A DNA stretch of 64,000 nucleotides from Trichococcus collinsii (GTDB taxonomy: Bacteria > Bacillota > Bacilli > Lactobacillales > Aerococcaceae), in NCBI RefSeq assembly GCF_900107505.1, contig NZ_FNQH01000003.1, positions 372,001-436,000 on the forward strand, written 5' to 3'. The translations under genes were made by a program, and so were the position numbers. Below, one piece after another: positions 34,690-45,658 of this stretch (positions are counted from its first letter, which is position 1; the number at the start of each line of letters is the position of its first letter). The notes beneath the pieces are model-generated. The model saw only the letters and a program-made list of their open reading frames with translations. It was not told where the DNA came from and made no database searches.

Positions 34690-35021
34690 AGCGCTACTTT
34701 AGTAATATTAAGTATATTGTCAGAACATATCAAATGATCACAGGCAGCGATGAGTGTACTTAAGTTATTAGCGTGGAATCTGGAAATGCGTATAGTTTTA
34801 TTGAAATGTTGGAGGACATAATTCCATTGAATTCGTAACTCCTTTAAATAATAATTGATCAAGATTGCTTTAAATCTGGTGATAACCTGAGGATATGTTG
34901 TAATTATAGTTACATTCAATCTGAACTCGGATGGGAACCGGAATATAACATCTTTGACACTGTAAAAGGGATGTATAAAAAAATGTTGATTTACAATGAA
35001 ATAAGGGGCTATACAGTATGA
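34690..35021 (+). pseudogene. Decayed NDP-sugar epimerase (SDR) C-terminal remnant
   Basis: Fragments in shifting frames resemble the end of an NDP-sugar epimerase: VESGNAYSFIEMLEDI near 34770 and SYIQSELGWEPEYNIFDTVK with a stop at 35019-35021. Stops and frame changes interrupt the rest. It overlaps the start of the next glycosyltransferase gene by four bases (ATGA), suggesting the intact gene was once translationally coupled to it. Confidence 0.65.
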
Positions 35022-36262
35022 AAAAAATCGTTATTTTGAGTGAGCGACTCCCTTTCCCGCCAACCTCAGGGACTAAGAATCTTATGTTTAACTATTGCAA
35101 GATTCTGCATGAGAAGCTTGGATTAGAAGTTGTAAATCTCTCGTTTATGGAAAATGAAGATGATATTTCACTTAAACCGGATTTTATATCGAAAGTATAT
35201 GAACTTCCGAATCCTAGTGGTAAAGCAAAAGTGAAAAATCTACTACTAAAAACATTGATTCAGCAAAAATATCCGATACAGGTTTCATTATTTTGGGATA
35301 AGAGAATAAAGGAAAAAATTGATAGTATATTAGCAATCGAAAAACCAGACTATGTTATTGCAGATTTGATTCGTACAACAGAATACCTCAATGATTTTGC
35401 AGGATTTAAAATAGCAGACCTTCAAGATCTCTTTTCCTTAAGGTATGAGCGTCAGCTCAGAATGGATTTAGCAACCTTAAACCCATACGGTGCTTATCTG
35501 TACAGGCTTCCGGTAGTTATACAGAAAACTTTGAGCATAACATCGATAAAGAAGCTAGTAATGAGAACTGAAATCAAGCTTCTTAAAAAATATGAAAAAC
35601 AGGTTGGTCAGCGATACGATAGAATTATGTTCGTGGCGAAAAATGAGGGCGAAAAATATAATCAGATGTTGGGCGAAAAAAAGGCTCTAGTTGCTCCATT
35701 GGGAGTGGATTATGAACATTTTTCTGAAGAACTTCATGTGGATAAAATTCCTCACTCGATTGCATTCATGGGGGCTTTGAATGTTGCACATAACGAGAAT
35801 GGAATCATATACTTTGTAAAAAATATATTTCCACTTATTCAAGAAAAAATTCCAGAAGCTAAATTGTACATTATTGGTGGAGGAGCTACTGAAGCAATCA
35901 AAAAATTGGCTTCGAGGCATATTGTACTTACTGGTCGAGTGGAAGATGTTCGAGTAGCAGTATCATCTTGTGAAACTTTTATATGCCCTTTGAGATTTGG
36001 GAGTGGCATAAAAACCAAAAATTTAGAGGCCATGGCAATGGGGGTACCTATTGTCACGACATCCATAGGTGCAGAAAACATTGATGCTGATGATGGTAAG
36101 GATTGGTTTGTTGCTGATGATAGTGAGATCTTTGCTAACCAGGTTATCACTCTGTTGGAAGATTCAGAACTACGTCAATTATTTGGGGGAAATGGTCGGG
36201 ATTTTGTTAAAAAGAATTTTTCTTGGAAAGTAGCTGAAGACCAGTTCAGGGTATTGCTTTAA
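35018..36262 (+). CDS. Glycosyltransferase family 4-like (1)
   Basis: A 414-residue GT-B fold glycosyltransferase. N-terminal acceptor domain (KIVILSERLPFPPTSGTKNL), then ALVAPLGVDYEHF and a C-terminal donor domain with SIAFMGALNVAHNENGIIYF, FICPLRFGSGIKTKNLEAMA and MGVPIVTTSIGAENI. The E-x7-E-like donor motif supports a retaining GT4-type enzyme using an activated sugar. AAGGGG precedes the ATG, which overlaps the stop of the decayed epimerase. It acts in the cytoplasm on the lipid-linked repeat unit; the donor is not predictable. Confidence 0.8.
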   Translation: MKKIVILSERLPFPPTSGTKNLMFNYCKILHEKLGLEVVNLSFMENEDDISLKPDFISKVYELPNPSGKAKVKNLLLKTLIQQKYPIQVSLFWDKRIKEKIDSILAIEKPDYVIADLIRTTEYLNDFAGFKIADLQDLFSLRYERQLRMDLATLNPYGAYLYRLPVVIQKTLSITSIKKLVMRTEIKLLKKYEKQVGQRYDRIMFVAKNEGEKYNQMLGEKKALVAPLGVDYEHFSEELHVDKIPHSIAFMGALNVAHNENGIIYFVKNIFPLIQEKIPEAKLYIIGGGATEAIKKLASRHIVLTGRVEDVRVAVSSCETFICPLRFGSGIKTKNLEAMAMGVPIVTTSIGAENIDADDGKDWFVADDSEIFANQVITLLEDSELRQLFGGNGRDFVKKNFSWKVAEDQFRVLL

Positions 36263-36295
36263 TTTGTTTAGCAGAATATAAGGAGTTTAGTGAAG

Positions 36296-37462
36296 ATGAA
36301 GATACTATTTATTTCTGACGAGGTGATTTTCGGTTATGGTGGAGGTTGCATCGAAAGACAAAAATATTATGATGGACTAAAGGAATACTCACTTCAGAAG
36401 GGCGATGATTTTAAGGTTATTTCTCTAGATGAGAAAAAGACTGAAGCCTCATTCCCGGTTGTCGTGAAAAAAAGTAGGGTTAAGGATGTTCTGGCACGCG
36501 TAATGGGGCATTCTACATACATGTACTTTGAATGGAAAAAGCATTCTAGAAAAGTATATCATTACAAGCCTGATGTTGTTTTTTTATCGCGTTCACGGAT
36601 GGGGTTTATCGAACGTGATTTGAGGCGAAATATGAAGCACTGTAGAATTATCTGTAACTTTGAGAATATTGAATATGATTATGTCGATGCCTATTTTGCA
36701 AATAGTAGCAGTATCCTAAAGGAAATGTATATTGTTCTAGAAAAATGGTGCACAAAACGAGATGAACAAATGGCACTTGATAATGCAGATTCTGTGGCTT
36801 TTTTAACTAGACGAGATCTGGAGAGAGCAAAAGCATTATATAAGTATCAATGTCAACATGAAATAGTTCTTCCAATCTGCATTGAAAAAAGCACTATATT
36901 GATGAAGAATTCTGAGAAAAAGAGTGTAGTATTTATAGGTAGTCTGAGTTACGGATCAAATATTGAAGCTTTGAAGATGTTTTTAACGGAAGTATGGCAA
37001 CCTTTCTTTATGAATGACTCGGATTTGGAATTAATCATTGGGGGTAGCAATCCGCCACAACAACTGTTACAAATTATCGAAAGTATTGGGAATTGCAAAT
37101 TACACAGTAATTTTTCATCATTGATAGATGTCGTACCGCTTGACTCCATGGTGATTGCACCTATACAGCATGGAGCCGGAATGAAAGTTAAGGTTGCAGA
37201 GACGTTAAGTATGGGGTTGATGATTGCTGCTAGTGATGAGGCACTTATAGGCTATGAAGATGCTATTGAGAAAGATAAATTACACGGAATTGTACGTGCT
37301 AATACAGCAGACGAATACAAGTTGGCCATAGATCTTTTTTGCGGGACAAGCCTTGAAGAGTTGAAGCAAATTTCAGTGCAAAATAAGGACATCTATCTGG
37401 AACACTTCAGCTATGAGGTTTCACGTAAAGCTATTTCAGCATTATGTGATGAAATTAGGTAA
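36296..37462 (+). CDS. Glycosyltransferase family 4-like (2)
   Basis: A 388-residue GT-B type protein: N-terminal KILFISDEVIFGYGGGCIER and C-terminal SVVFIGSLSYGSNIEALKMF, VIAPIQHGAGMKVKVAETLS and MGLMIAASDEALIGYED. The layout resembles the preceding gene, with donor site G-x-K-x-K-x-x-E. The ATG at 36296 lies ten bases after AGGAG; a GTG at 36290 is a possible alternative but sits only four bases from it. It belongs to the repeat-unit assembly set. Confidence 0.75.
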   Translation: MKILFISDEVIFGYGGGCIERQKYYDGLKEYSLQKGDDFKVISLDEKKTEASFPVVVKKSRVKDVLARVMGHSTYMYFEWKKHSRKVYHYKPDVVFLSRSRMGFIERDLRRNMKHCRIICNFENIEYDYVDAYFANSSSILKEMYIVLEKWCTKRDEQMALDNADSVAFLTRRDLERAKALYKYQCQHEIVLPICIEKSTILMKNSEKKSVVFIGSLSYGSNIEALKMFLTEVWQPFFMNDSDLELIIGGSNPPQQLLQIIESIGNCKLHSNFSSLIDVVPLDSMVIAPIQHGAGMKVKVAETLSMGLMIAASDEALIGYEDAIEKDKLHGIVRANTADEYKLAIDLFCGTSLEELKQISVQNKDIYLEHFSYEVSRKAISALCDEIR

Positions 37463-37498
37463 ATTTTTTGATGCTATGGTTGTAAGGGGGAAAGAATT

Positions 37499-38623
37499 AT
37501 GCGCATTGGAATAGATGTCAGCGTGTTATGTAATCAATGGGATGGTATTGGAGCCTATCTAATGGAAGTACTCAGTTATGTTCAGAACGATACTACGGAT
37601 GATAGTTTTTTTCTGTATGCAGATCGCGAACTAGCAACTGAGTTGAATCTTGATAATCGTTTTACCTTACATATTGATAAAGGAAGCAATCATTTGCTCT
37701 GGCTTTTGACAAAATTACCAAAGTATGCTAAACGAGATCAACTGGATGTGTTTTGGCAGCCAAACTTTATATTACCTTTCCGCATTAAGGGAATGAGAAA
37801 TGTTGTTTCGGTGCATGATATGTCCGCATATGCTTATTCTGAATATGCATCGGTTAAGACAAATATTACACATAAACTTTTTTTGAAACCAACTTGTCAA
37901 ATGGCGGACAGGATTCTGGCTATTTCGAATAATGGTGCGGAGGAAATTGTCCAAAATCTAAAGAATACAGGTTCCAAGATTCAGACAATATATATTGGTA
38001 AAAAAATGTTTGAGAATGGACTTGATGCTACACAAGAGGAATGTGATAGGTTCTTAAATAAATACAATATTGCCTTGGAGAATTATTTACTATTTGTAGG
38101 AACTTTGTCCCCACGAAAAAATGCAGATGTTATAATTAAAGGCTATATTGAGTATAGGGAGCATGGCGGGCAGAAAAAACTTGTATTAGCTGGAAATATA
38201 GCTGACAAAAGCAAAAATGTAAGACAATTCATTGAAGATAGCTCTTTTAAGGATGATATTATTTTGACAGGTTATGTATCTGAAAAGGAAAAACGTATCC
38301 TGTATTATCATGCAGCCATGATGCTCTTTCCATCTAGGCTAGAAGGGTTTGGTTTTCCTCTTCTGGAGGCGATGCAAGCTGGAATTCCTGTTATTACGAG
38401 CAATGTGTCTTGTATGCCAGAGATTGCTAAAGATGCAGCCGTGTATCTAAATAATATTGACAGTTGGGAAGAACTATCGGAACATATTTTTGAAGTGGAA
38501 AATATGGATAAAAACCACCGGGAACAGATTTTAATAAAAGGATTGGGAAGAGTTGCATTTTTTGACAGTCAAAATTATTGCAAAGAAACTTATGAAACAT
38601 TACATAGTGTAATTAATAGTTGA
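37499..38623 (+). CDS. Glycosyltransferase family 4 (3)
   Basis: A 374-residue GT4 enzyme. Starts MRIGIDVSVLCNQWDGIGAYL. The donor domain has YLLFVGTLSPRKNADVIIKG (about 200) and the E-x7-E motif in FPSRLEGFGFPLLEAMQAG, followed by IPVITSNVSCMPEIAKDAA. Such proteins often transfer mannose, rhamnose or related sugars from nucleotide donors. AAGGGGGAAAG precedes the ATG. Its stop lies 44 bp before the start chosen for the next gene. Confidence 0.82.
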   Translation: MRIGIDVSVLCNQWDGIGAYLMEVLSYVQNDTTDDSFFLYADRELATELNLDNRFTLHIDKGSNHLLWLLTKLPKYAKRDQLDVFWQPNFILPFRIKGMRNVVSVHDMSAYAYSEYASVKTNITHKLFLKPTCQMADRILAISNNGAEEIVQNLKNTGSKIQTIYIGKKMFENGLDATQEECDRFLNKYNIALENYLLFVGTLSPRKNADVIIKGYIEYREHGGQKKLVLAGNIADKSKNVRQFIEDSSFKDDIILTGYVSEKEKRILYYHAAMMLFPSRLEGFGFPLLEAMQAGIPVITSNVSCMPEIAKDAAVYLNNIDSWEELSEHIFEVENMDKNHREQILIKGLGRVAFFDSQNYCKETYETLHSVINS

Positions 38624-38667
38624 TCTTTATTACTCAGTATCAGAATATTATGAATAGGAAGTTGTCA

Positions 38668-39774
38668 ATGGGAAATGAAAAAAAGAAAATTCTGCTTCTG
38701 ATGCCTGAACTTTTTCATGGGGGAGCTGAAAAGCAGTTTAGAGAGATAATATCTCGAATAAATAAACAGCATTTTTCAGTGTTTGTTATTATATCTAACT
38801 CTTATAGTAATGATAATGAAGAAATTGAGCTAGAATTTATTAGAGAAAACCCGGATGTAGAGTTTTTCTTCCTTAATGGGCTTCATGAGAATGGCAATGC
38901 TATTTTGCGCTATATTTCTGCATTTAAATTAAATTGTAAAGTAGTTCCATTATTGAAACAAATTAAACCAGATATTGTTCTAGTATATACCTTGTTAGGA
39001 TTAAAAATATCGTATCTATGTAAACTTAGAGGATTAAAAGTTATTTTCAGCGAACGAAATTCAGGAGAATATCCATATAGATTCTATCGTAATAACAATA
39101 TTTTCTTGAAATCTTTATCAGAATTTATTTGTAATTCAAAGCCAGCGCAGGAGAACATTAAAGAGAATGGAATTAATGCAAAGTATATTCCCAATGGAAT
39201 TATGGAAAGTGAAATACTTCCTTTAAGTGAAACAGATGTGTATGAAATTGTTGTGCCAGCTCGTATCGCAAGGGTTAAGAACCAGGAAATAGTTATTCAT
39301 GCTGCAAGCTTATTGAAAGATGATAACATAAAAATCCGTTTTATTGGAAAAACGGAAGATTCAGGGTATTTGAAGCAATTGAATGAGTTAGCAACCAGTT
39401 TAGGTGTAGAGAAAAGGATTGAATTTGCTACATATACAACGGATATTATTGATATTTATCGTAATAGCGATTTAATTATATTACCTTCTATTTCAGAGGG
39501 ATTTTCCAATGTGCTGTTAGAAAGCTATATGTATGGTCGTTTGTGCCTTGCAAGTGATATTCCAATGAATAAAGAAGTAGGATCAGACTGTCAACGATTT
39601 TTTGCTATTGATGACCCGGATAATCTTGCAATAGAAATATTGCGGATAAAAAATATGGAAAAGGCTTATGTAGAGAAAGAAATAGTTAATAATCATAATT
39701 ATGTAACACAAAATTTCTCTATTAATACAATGGTGTATAACTATCAGAAGTTATTTAATATTTTGACCAATTAA
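38668..39774 (+). CDS. Glycosyltransferase family 4 (4)
   Basis: A 368-residue GT4 protein. LLLMPELFHGGAEKQFREII near the N terminus is typical of the GT4 acceptor domain; the donor domain has IVVPARIARVKNQEIVIHAA and ILPSISEGFSNVLLESYMYG. The ATG at 38668 has AGGAAG at eight bases; the upstream TTG and ATG lack ribosome sites. Very AT-rich. Part of the glycan assembly set. Confidence 0.8.
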   Translation: MGNEKKKILLLMPELFHGGAEKQFREIISRINKQHFSVFVIISNSYSNDNEEIELEFIRENPDVEFFFLNGLHENGNAILRYISAFKLNCKVVPLLKQIKPDIVLVYTLLGLKISYLCKLRGLKVIFSERNSGEYPYRFYRNNNIFLKSLSEFICNSKPAQENIKENGINAKYIPNGIMESEILPLSETDVYEIVVPARIARVKNQEIVIHAASLLKDDNIKIRFIGKTEDSGYLKQLNELATSLGVEKRIEFATYTTDIIDIYRNSDLIILPSISEGFSNVLLESYMYGRLCLASDIPMNKEVGSDCQRFFAIDDPDNLAIEILRIKNMEKAYVEKEIVNNHNYVTQNFSINTMVYNYQKLFNILTN

Positions 39775-39790
39775 AGATAGAGGGAATAAC

Positions 39791-40345
39791 ATGAACATAA
39801 TAAAAAAAATACGCTGGCTGAGATTAAAAATTAAGTTTGGAAAGAAACTGAAAATGCCAATTCAAACATATTTAGGGCAGATAAAAATTCAGATAAGCGG
39901 AAATGGAAGTGTGTCAATTCAAAAAGGTTTTTCCACTAGAGACAATGTAGTAATCCATGCTAGCGGTGGGGAAATTGAGATTGGAATGAATACTTTCATA
40001 AGCGATGGATGTATGCTTAATTCTCGAAAGAAAATTACTATTGGCAATAGAACAATTTTAGGACAAAACATCTTGATGTATGACCATGACCATAGTTACC
40101 GAAGTGGTCCAGAACATTTACGTAGCAAGTTTGAGGAAAGTCCAATTAAAGTTGGAGATGATGTTTGGATTGGATCTGGCGTTATAATTCTCAAAGGAGC
40201 TACTATTGGAAATCGTTGTGTAATAGGTGCTGGAACAATAGTGAAAGGTAATATACCAGATGATACTTTGATTTATGAAATAAGAAAACACAAGATGGAA
40301 AACTTACTGAAATTTGGTGGGAATAATGCAAAAGTTTATACATGA
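39791..40345 (+). CDS. Hexapeptide-repeat acyltransferase
   Basis: A 184-residue left-handed beta-helix acyltransferase (WbbJ/LacA type). Imperfect hexapeptide repeats run from about residue 60 to 160 (IEIGMNTFISDGCML, ITIGNRTILGQNILM, IKVGDDVWIGSGVIILKGAT, IGNRCVIGAGTIVKGNIP). The loop MYDHDHSYR carries the likely catalytic His pair. It probably O-acetylates a sugar of the repeat unit. GAGGGAA precedes the ATG, 16 bp after the previous gene. Confidence 0.85.
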   Translation: MNIIKKIRWLRLKIKFGKKLKMPIQTYLGQIKIQISGNGSVSIQKGFSTRDNVVIHASGGEIEIGMNTFISDGCMLNSRKKITIGNRTILGQNILMYDHDHSYRSGPEHLRSKFEESPIKVGDDVWIGSGVIILKGATIGNRCVIGAGTIVKGNIPDDTLIYEIRKHKMENLLKFGGNNAKVYT

Positions 40346-40424
40346 GTTGCTCTTAGTGCAGTCATTAAGGGAAACTACAATGGAGTGTGTTGATTACCGT
40401 AGCTGAGATTAAGGAGAGGGAATT

Positions 40425-41576
40425 ATGAATACTGTTGTTTTTGATTTACTTCATGCCCAACCTGTGGGCGAAACAAAATTCCATGGAGGAGGTGAATATA
40501 TTAAGAGCGTATTTAACGCTTTGTCAGATTGTATGCTAGGTCAATTCCAAGTGGAGGTCTGTTTCGATAAGGACGCTTTTCTTGACGATTGGATTTTAAA
40601 CGTGATTCAGGAAAAGAATATTACAGTTCATCAGGTGAAGAATGTACGGGATATTCAGTATGTGCTATGGAAAATGAGAAATCCAGAAAATGTAAGATTT
40701 TTTACTGGGATGATTTATCAGTATGAAAATCTTACATTTCCAGAAGGTTGTTCTTCGATTGGTGTTTGCCACGGATTGAGGGGGCTTGAAAAGCCATATG
40801 ATGCAGAGGCCTGGCGATATATTTCTTCAAAAGCTGAGGCAAAAGAATGGGTGGTAAGAACCTTTTTGCCTCAGCGGAAAATCAATGCTAGCCGAACAAT
40901 GTTCAAGAACCTTTTTAGTAAATTCAATACTATCATAACTGACTCGGAGCATTCGGCATATTCCATCAAGGTAAATTTTCCTGATGAAACAAAACAGAAG
41001 GACATCAAAATCTATTATGCTCCATCAAAGTGCGTAAACCTTCCTGAGTCCGAAGTCATTGAAGATGAGCCATACATTCTGATGATTAGCGCAAATCGGT
41101 GGTTGAAAAATAGCTATCGTGGAGTTGTTTCAATAGATCGTCTATACCAAAAAGGTCTATTGGAAGGAGTTCGTACTCGGATCTACGGCAGTGTTCCGGA
41201 AAGCATTCGGAGAAATCTAGTTTGCAAGGATAATTTTGACTTTTATGATTATGTTTCGTCGGAAGATTTGGAAACGGCATACCAAAATTGCAGTGTTTTC
41301 TTTTATCCCACCCTTAATGAAGGGTTTGGGTTGCCACCGATGGAGGCAATGAAGTACGGAAAAACCTGCGTAATTTCAGGTATTTGTTCGCTCCCTGAGG
41401 TATACGGAGATTCTTGTTATTATTGTAACCCGTATGATTTAATGGAGATGCAGAATCGTCTATTGCACGCTATTTCTAAGCCAATTTCAACAAAAAAGGT
41501 GAAATCCCGCGTAGAGTGGATTCAAGTACGCCAAGAGGAGGATTTACATAGTATATGTAATTTACTAATTAAGTAA
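40425..41576 (+). CDS. Glycosyltransferase family 4-like (5)
   Basis: A 383-residue GT-B enzyme. The acceptor part starts VVFDLLHAQPVGETKFHGGG; the donor domain has PYILMISANRWLKNSYRGVV and the E-x7-E motif in FYPTLNEGFGLPPMEAMKYG, followed by CVISGICSLPEVYGDSCYY. AAGGAGAGGG precedes the ATG. It ends 11 bp before the polymerase gene. Donor and linkage unknown. Confidence 0.8.
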   Translation: MNTVVFDLLHAQPVGETKFHGGGEYIKSVFNALSDCMLGQFQVEVCFDKDAFLDDWILNVIQEKNITVHQVKNVRDIQYVLWKMRNPENVRFFTGMIYQYENLTFPEGCSSIGVCHGLRGLEKPYDAEAWRYISSKAEAKEWVVRTFLPQRKINASRTMFKNLFSKFNTIITDSEHSAYSIKVNFPDETKQKDIKIYYAPSKCVNLPESEVIEDEPYILMISANRWLKNSYRGVVSIDRLYQKGLLEGVRTRIYGSVPESIRRNLVCKDNFDFYDYVSSEDLETAYQNCSVFFYPTLNEGFGLPPMEAMKYGKTCVISGICSLPEVYGDSCYYCNPYDLMEMQNRLLHAISKPISTKKVKSRVEWIQVRQEEDLHSICNLLIK

Positions 41577-41587
41577 GGTGGTGTGGA

Positions 41588-42967
41588 ATGTCAATAGGGT
41601 TCATATTGGTTTGTGTAATTAGTTTGCTTCTTTATATAACTGCTGAATCACATATAGAAGGCAGATGGCGATTATATATTTTAGCAATAGGCACTTCAAC
41701 TTTCATTAATATAGGAACTGTGGGCACAATAGGAATAACATTTACATACACAATAATCGTACAAATCATCTATATTTGTATAAGTATCTTTCTCAAGTGT
41801 AAATTGAGGAAGTCAACAATCAGAAAAATGGGGCTATTTCTATGTAGCATAGCAGTGGGGTTGTTATTCTTAGTGTTGCTCAAAGATTATCTGCCTATAA
41901 TTCCGTATTCCATCACGATGGATGATGTGTATTTTGGAACTAAAAGTGCAACTCTGCCTATGGTTGGTCATGCAAATTGGGAGCATCTAATTATTCTTTT
42001 GATTTTTTGCATCTTTGTTATTCTATCTGAAGATTTTTTTACTGCTCCACAATGGATTTCTAAAACGAAGTCAATAATTATAAAAATTTTTCGTATATTC
42101 TTTGTTATAGCTATCATCGAATTTTTAGTGAATAATTTGATCGATGCAAATCTAATCAGAACAATTACAATGGGGATTTTTGGCACTCCAATGAGAGGAT
42201 ATGATTATTCTCAGGAACGGAATGGTATGCAATCTGTCATGGTACTTTTTAGTGAGCCATCCTATTTCGTAGTCTCTATAACTTATTTTATGATGATGGC
42301 AACTACCGCCGAAAAAAAAAGCAAAGACATCATCTGGAATATTATCGGTATGATCGCTTTGATGTTGTCCGGTTCATCGATGGGAATGCTCCTGATTCCG
42401 TTAGCAGTATTTGCGACTATATGGTCAGGTGAACTATCATTGAAAAAAACACTAGGAAAAACCAATGCATCCAAGCTACTGCTCTGGTACGCAATTATTG
42501 GTGGAATAGTTGTCATAGTCTATAGTAGTTCAGATACGATCTTAACTCTCATTGATTCTGTTGTACAAAAGACGACTACATATATTAGTTCAGAGAAAAT
42601 AGATGGTTATTTGTCGGGGAGCATTCGTCAATTTGGGAATGAATATGCATATAATGCTTTCTATGATAAGCCGCTATTTGGTTATGGGATTGGCACAACA
42701 AGAGGTTATGGAATCATTCCAGGTGCGTTGGCAACGTTGGGTGTTGCTGGATGCCTGACCTATTTTATTTTTATGAAACATGTGTGTAGGATTACACTGG
42801 ATGCACCAAGAATTCTACTTCTTGTGATTTTTCTGTTATATGCGACATCTATTTTGTCTGTATGGTACCTCTATGAACCGATGATTTTACTTGTCTTCTT
42901 ATCATTGAACAATAGAGATAAAAACAGAAAGAGCTGTTATTATCCTAACGGACGTAAAATAATATGA
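41588..42967 (+). CDS. Polysaccharide polymerase, Wzy-like
   Basis: A 459-residue membrane protein with roughly eleven hydrophobic helices and no sequence signature beyond that, as usual for Wzy polymerases. A long loop between helices (about 325-375; SIRQFGNEYAYNAFYDKPLF followed by GYGIGTTRGYG) resembles the outer catalytic loop of O-antigen ligase/polymerase proteins. It would join lipid-linked repeat units outside the membrane. Position directly before the flippase gene supports the call. AAGGTGG precedes the ATG. Confidence 0.75.
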   Translation: MSIGFILVCVISLLLYITAESHIEGRWRLYILAIGTSTFINIGTVGTIGITFTYTIIVQIIYICISIFLKCKLRKSTIRKMGLFLCSIAVGLLFLVLLKDYLPIIPYSITMDDVYFGTKSATLPMVGHANWEHLIILLIFCIFVILSEDFFTAPQWISKTKSIIIKIFRIFFVIAIIEFLVNNLIDANLIRTITMGIFGTPMRGYDYSQERNGMQSVMVLFSEPSYFVVSITYFMMMATTAEKKSKDIIWNIIGMIALMLSGSSMGMLLIPLAVFATIWSGELSLKKTLGKTNASKLLLWYAIIGGIVVIVYSSSDTILTLIDSVVQKTTTYISSEKIDGYLSGSIRQFGNEYAYNAFYDKPLFGYGIGTTRGYGIIPGALATLGVAGCLTYFIFMKHVCRITLDAPRILLLVIFLLYATSILSVWYLYEPMILLVFLSLNNRDKNRKSCYYPNGRKII

Positions 42968-43012
42968 GCATTAAGAGCCGTATGGATAATGAAATAAAAC
43001 CAAGGAGATATT

Positions 43013-44404
43013 ATGTCAAGAACAAAAAATCTTTTAAAGAATACTGGAATTTTGATCATTGCTAAAATGTCAACTCAGGTTGTTAGTTTCTTGCTTTTAC
43101 CATTGTATACGGCATTGCTGTCGACTGAGCAGTATGGTGAAATCGATATCTATACATCACTTGCAATGATTGTAATCCCATTTCTCACATTGCAGATTGA
43201 AATGGGATTGTTTCTCTTTTATATTACAGCCAAAGATAGAGCGAAGCAGACAGATATTATTTCATCCAGTTTTGCTATGATTACCTTGGATATTCTGATT
43301 GTGAGTATAATGTATTTTATCATTACTATCTTTATCCCTATAAACTATAGAATTCCACTATACCTATATTACCTTTCCATGGCACTCTCATCAGTCCTTT
43401 TGCAGGTATGCCGTGCGCAGGGGAATAATGCTGCATATGGAATGGCATCGTTCGTCAGCTCAGGTGTGGCGATAGTTCTAAATGCTCTTTTCGTTGTTGG
43501 ATTCCACTGGAAGGTTGAAGGCATTATTTACGCGTCAATCATTGCACAGTTAGTGAGCGTTCTCTTTATGTTGTGGAAGACTAAGGTGCATGGATACGTG
43601 ACGCTGAAAGGAATCAAGCGTGATCAATGTGTAAAATTGCTGAATTACTCATTTCCGCTTGTATTAAATCAAGTTTCTAGCTGGGGAATCAACTATTCCA
43701 ATCGATTAATTATAATTTCTTACCTTGGAATCGGCATAAATGGAATTTATTCACTTGCCAACAAATTTTCGAACCTCACAAATATGTTCTTTGGAATGTA
43801 TAATCTTGCATGGACAGAGAGTGTTGTTCGAAGCATGGACGATGAAGATAGCGTGGATTATTTGTCTAAGATGGTCATGATGACGTTTAATATATATTTG
43901 CTTCTGATTACAGGTATGATAAATTTATTGCCGTTTGTATTCGATGTTCTGGTCAATCAGGCTTATGCAGATGCGTATAATCACATCCCTATTTTGTTAT
44001 GCAGCATGTTTTTTTCAGGAATGGCAGCGACCATAGGCAGTATCTTCATTGCGTACAACCGTACAAGAAATGTTAGCATAACAACTACTTTAGCTGCTTT
44101 GTGTAATATATTTATACATCTTATGATGTTGAAGAATTTTCAACTGTATGCATCCTCAATTTCTAGCTTGATTTCCTTTTTCCTGCTCTTTGTTTACAGG
44201 TATCTATTTGTGCAGAAGATTGTACCTCTCCAATTTCAAATTTCTAAGATTTTGATTCCGCTCGCAGTACTCGTTATTTCCTGTATAGCCTATGTATCGA
44301 AAAATCCATGGTTTATTTTAGTAGGATTTACTCTAAATGTGCTAGATATTGGCTATATGTTATTTACTAACAAAGAAAATGTTGTAAAATTATTAAAACG
44401 ATAG
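43013..44404 (+). CDS. Oligosaccharide flippase, Wzx-like
   Basis: A 463-residue polytopic protein of the polysaccharide transporter/MATE-like superfamily with about 12-14 helices. The N terminus (NTGILIIAKMSTQVVSFLLL followed by PLYTALLSTEQYGEID) is characteristic of Wzx flippases, which move the lipid-linked repeat unit to the outer face. AAGGAGATATT precedes the ATG. The next 180 bp to gmd are AT-rich with no terminator seen. Confidence 0.87.
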   Translation: MSRTKNLLKNTGILIIAKMSTQVVSFLLLPLYTALLSTEQYGEIDIYTSLAMIVIPFLTLQIEMGLFLFYITAKDRAKQTDIISSSFAMITLDILIVSIMYFIITIFIPINYRIPLYLYYLSMALSSVLLQVCRAQGNNAAYGMASFVSSGVAIVLNALFVVGFHWKVEGIIYASIIAQLVSVLFMLWKTKVHGYVTLKGIKRDQCVKLLNYSFPLVLNQVSSWGINYSNRLIIISYLGIGINGIYSLANKFSNLTNMFFGMYNLAWTESVVRSMDDEDSVDYLSKMVMMTFNIYLLLITGMINLLPFVFDVLVNQAYADAYNHIPILLCSMFFSGMAATIGSIFIAYNRTRNVSITTTLAALCNIFIHLMMLKNFQLYASSISSLISFFLLFVYRYLFVQKIVPLQFQISKILIPLAVLVISCIAYVSKNPWFILVGFTLNVLDIGYMLFTNKENVVKLLKR

Positions 44405-44557
44405 AAATTCCGAGGAAATAGCAGTTTGGGAGTTCATGATGAAAGTCTTATTGCAGGCCTAACGATATATTCTTAACGATATGTAAAATTCAGTATATTA
44501 AGAATAGTAAAGTTATAGATTATTGATAAAAATGGATATATAATTTAATTTATATAA

Positions 44558-45619
<1,062 letters not shown>

Positions 45620-45658
45620 TACTATCGATAAATTAATTACTATGGATGGAGGTATCTC

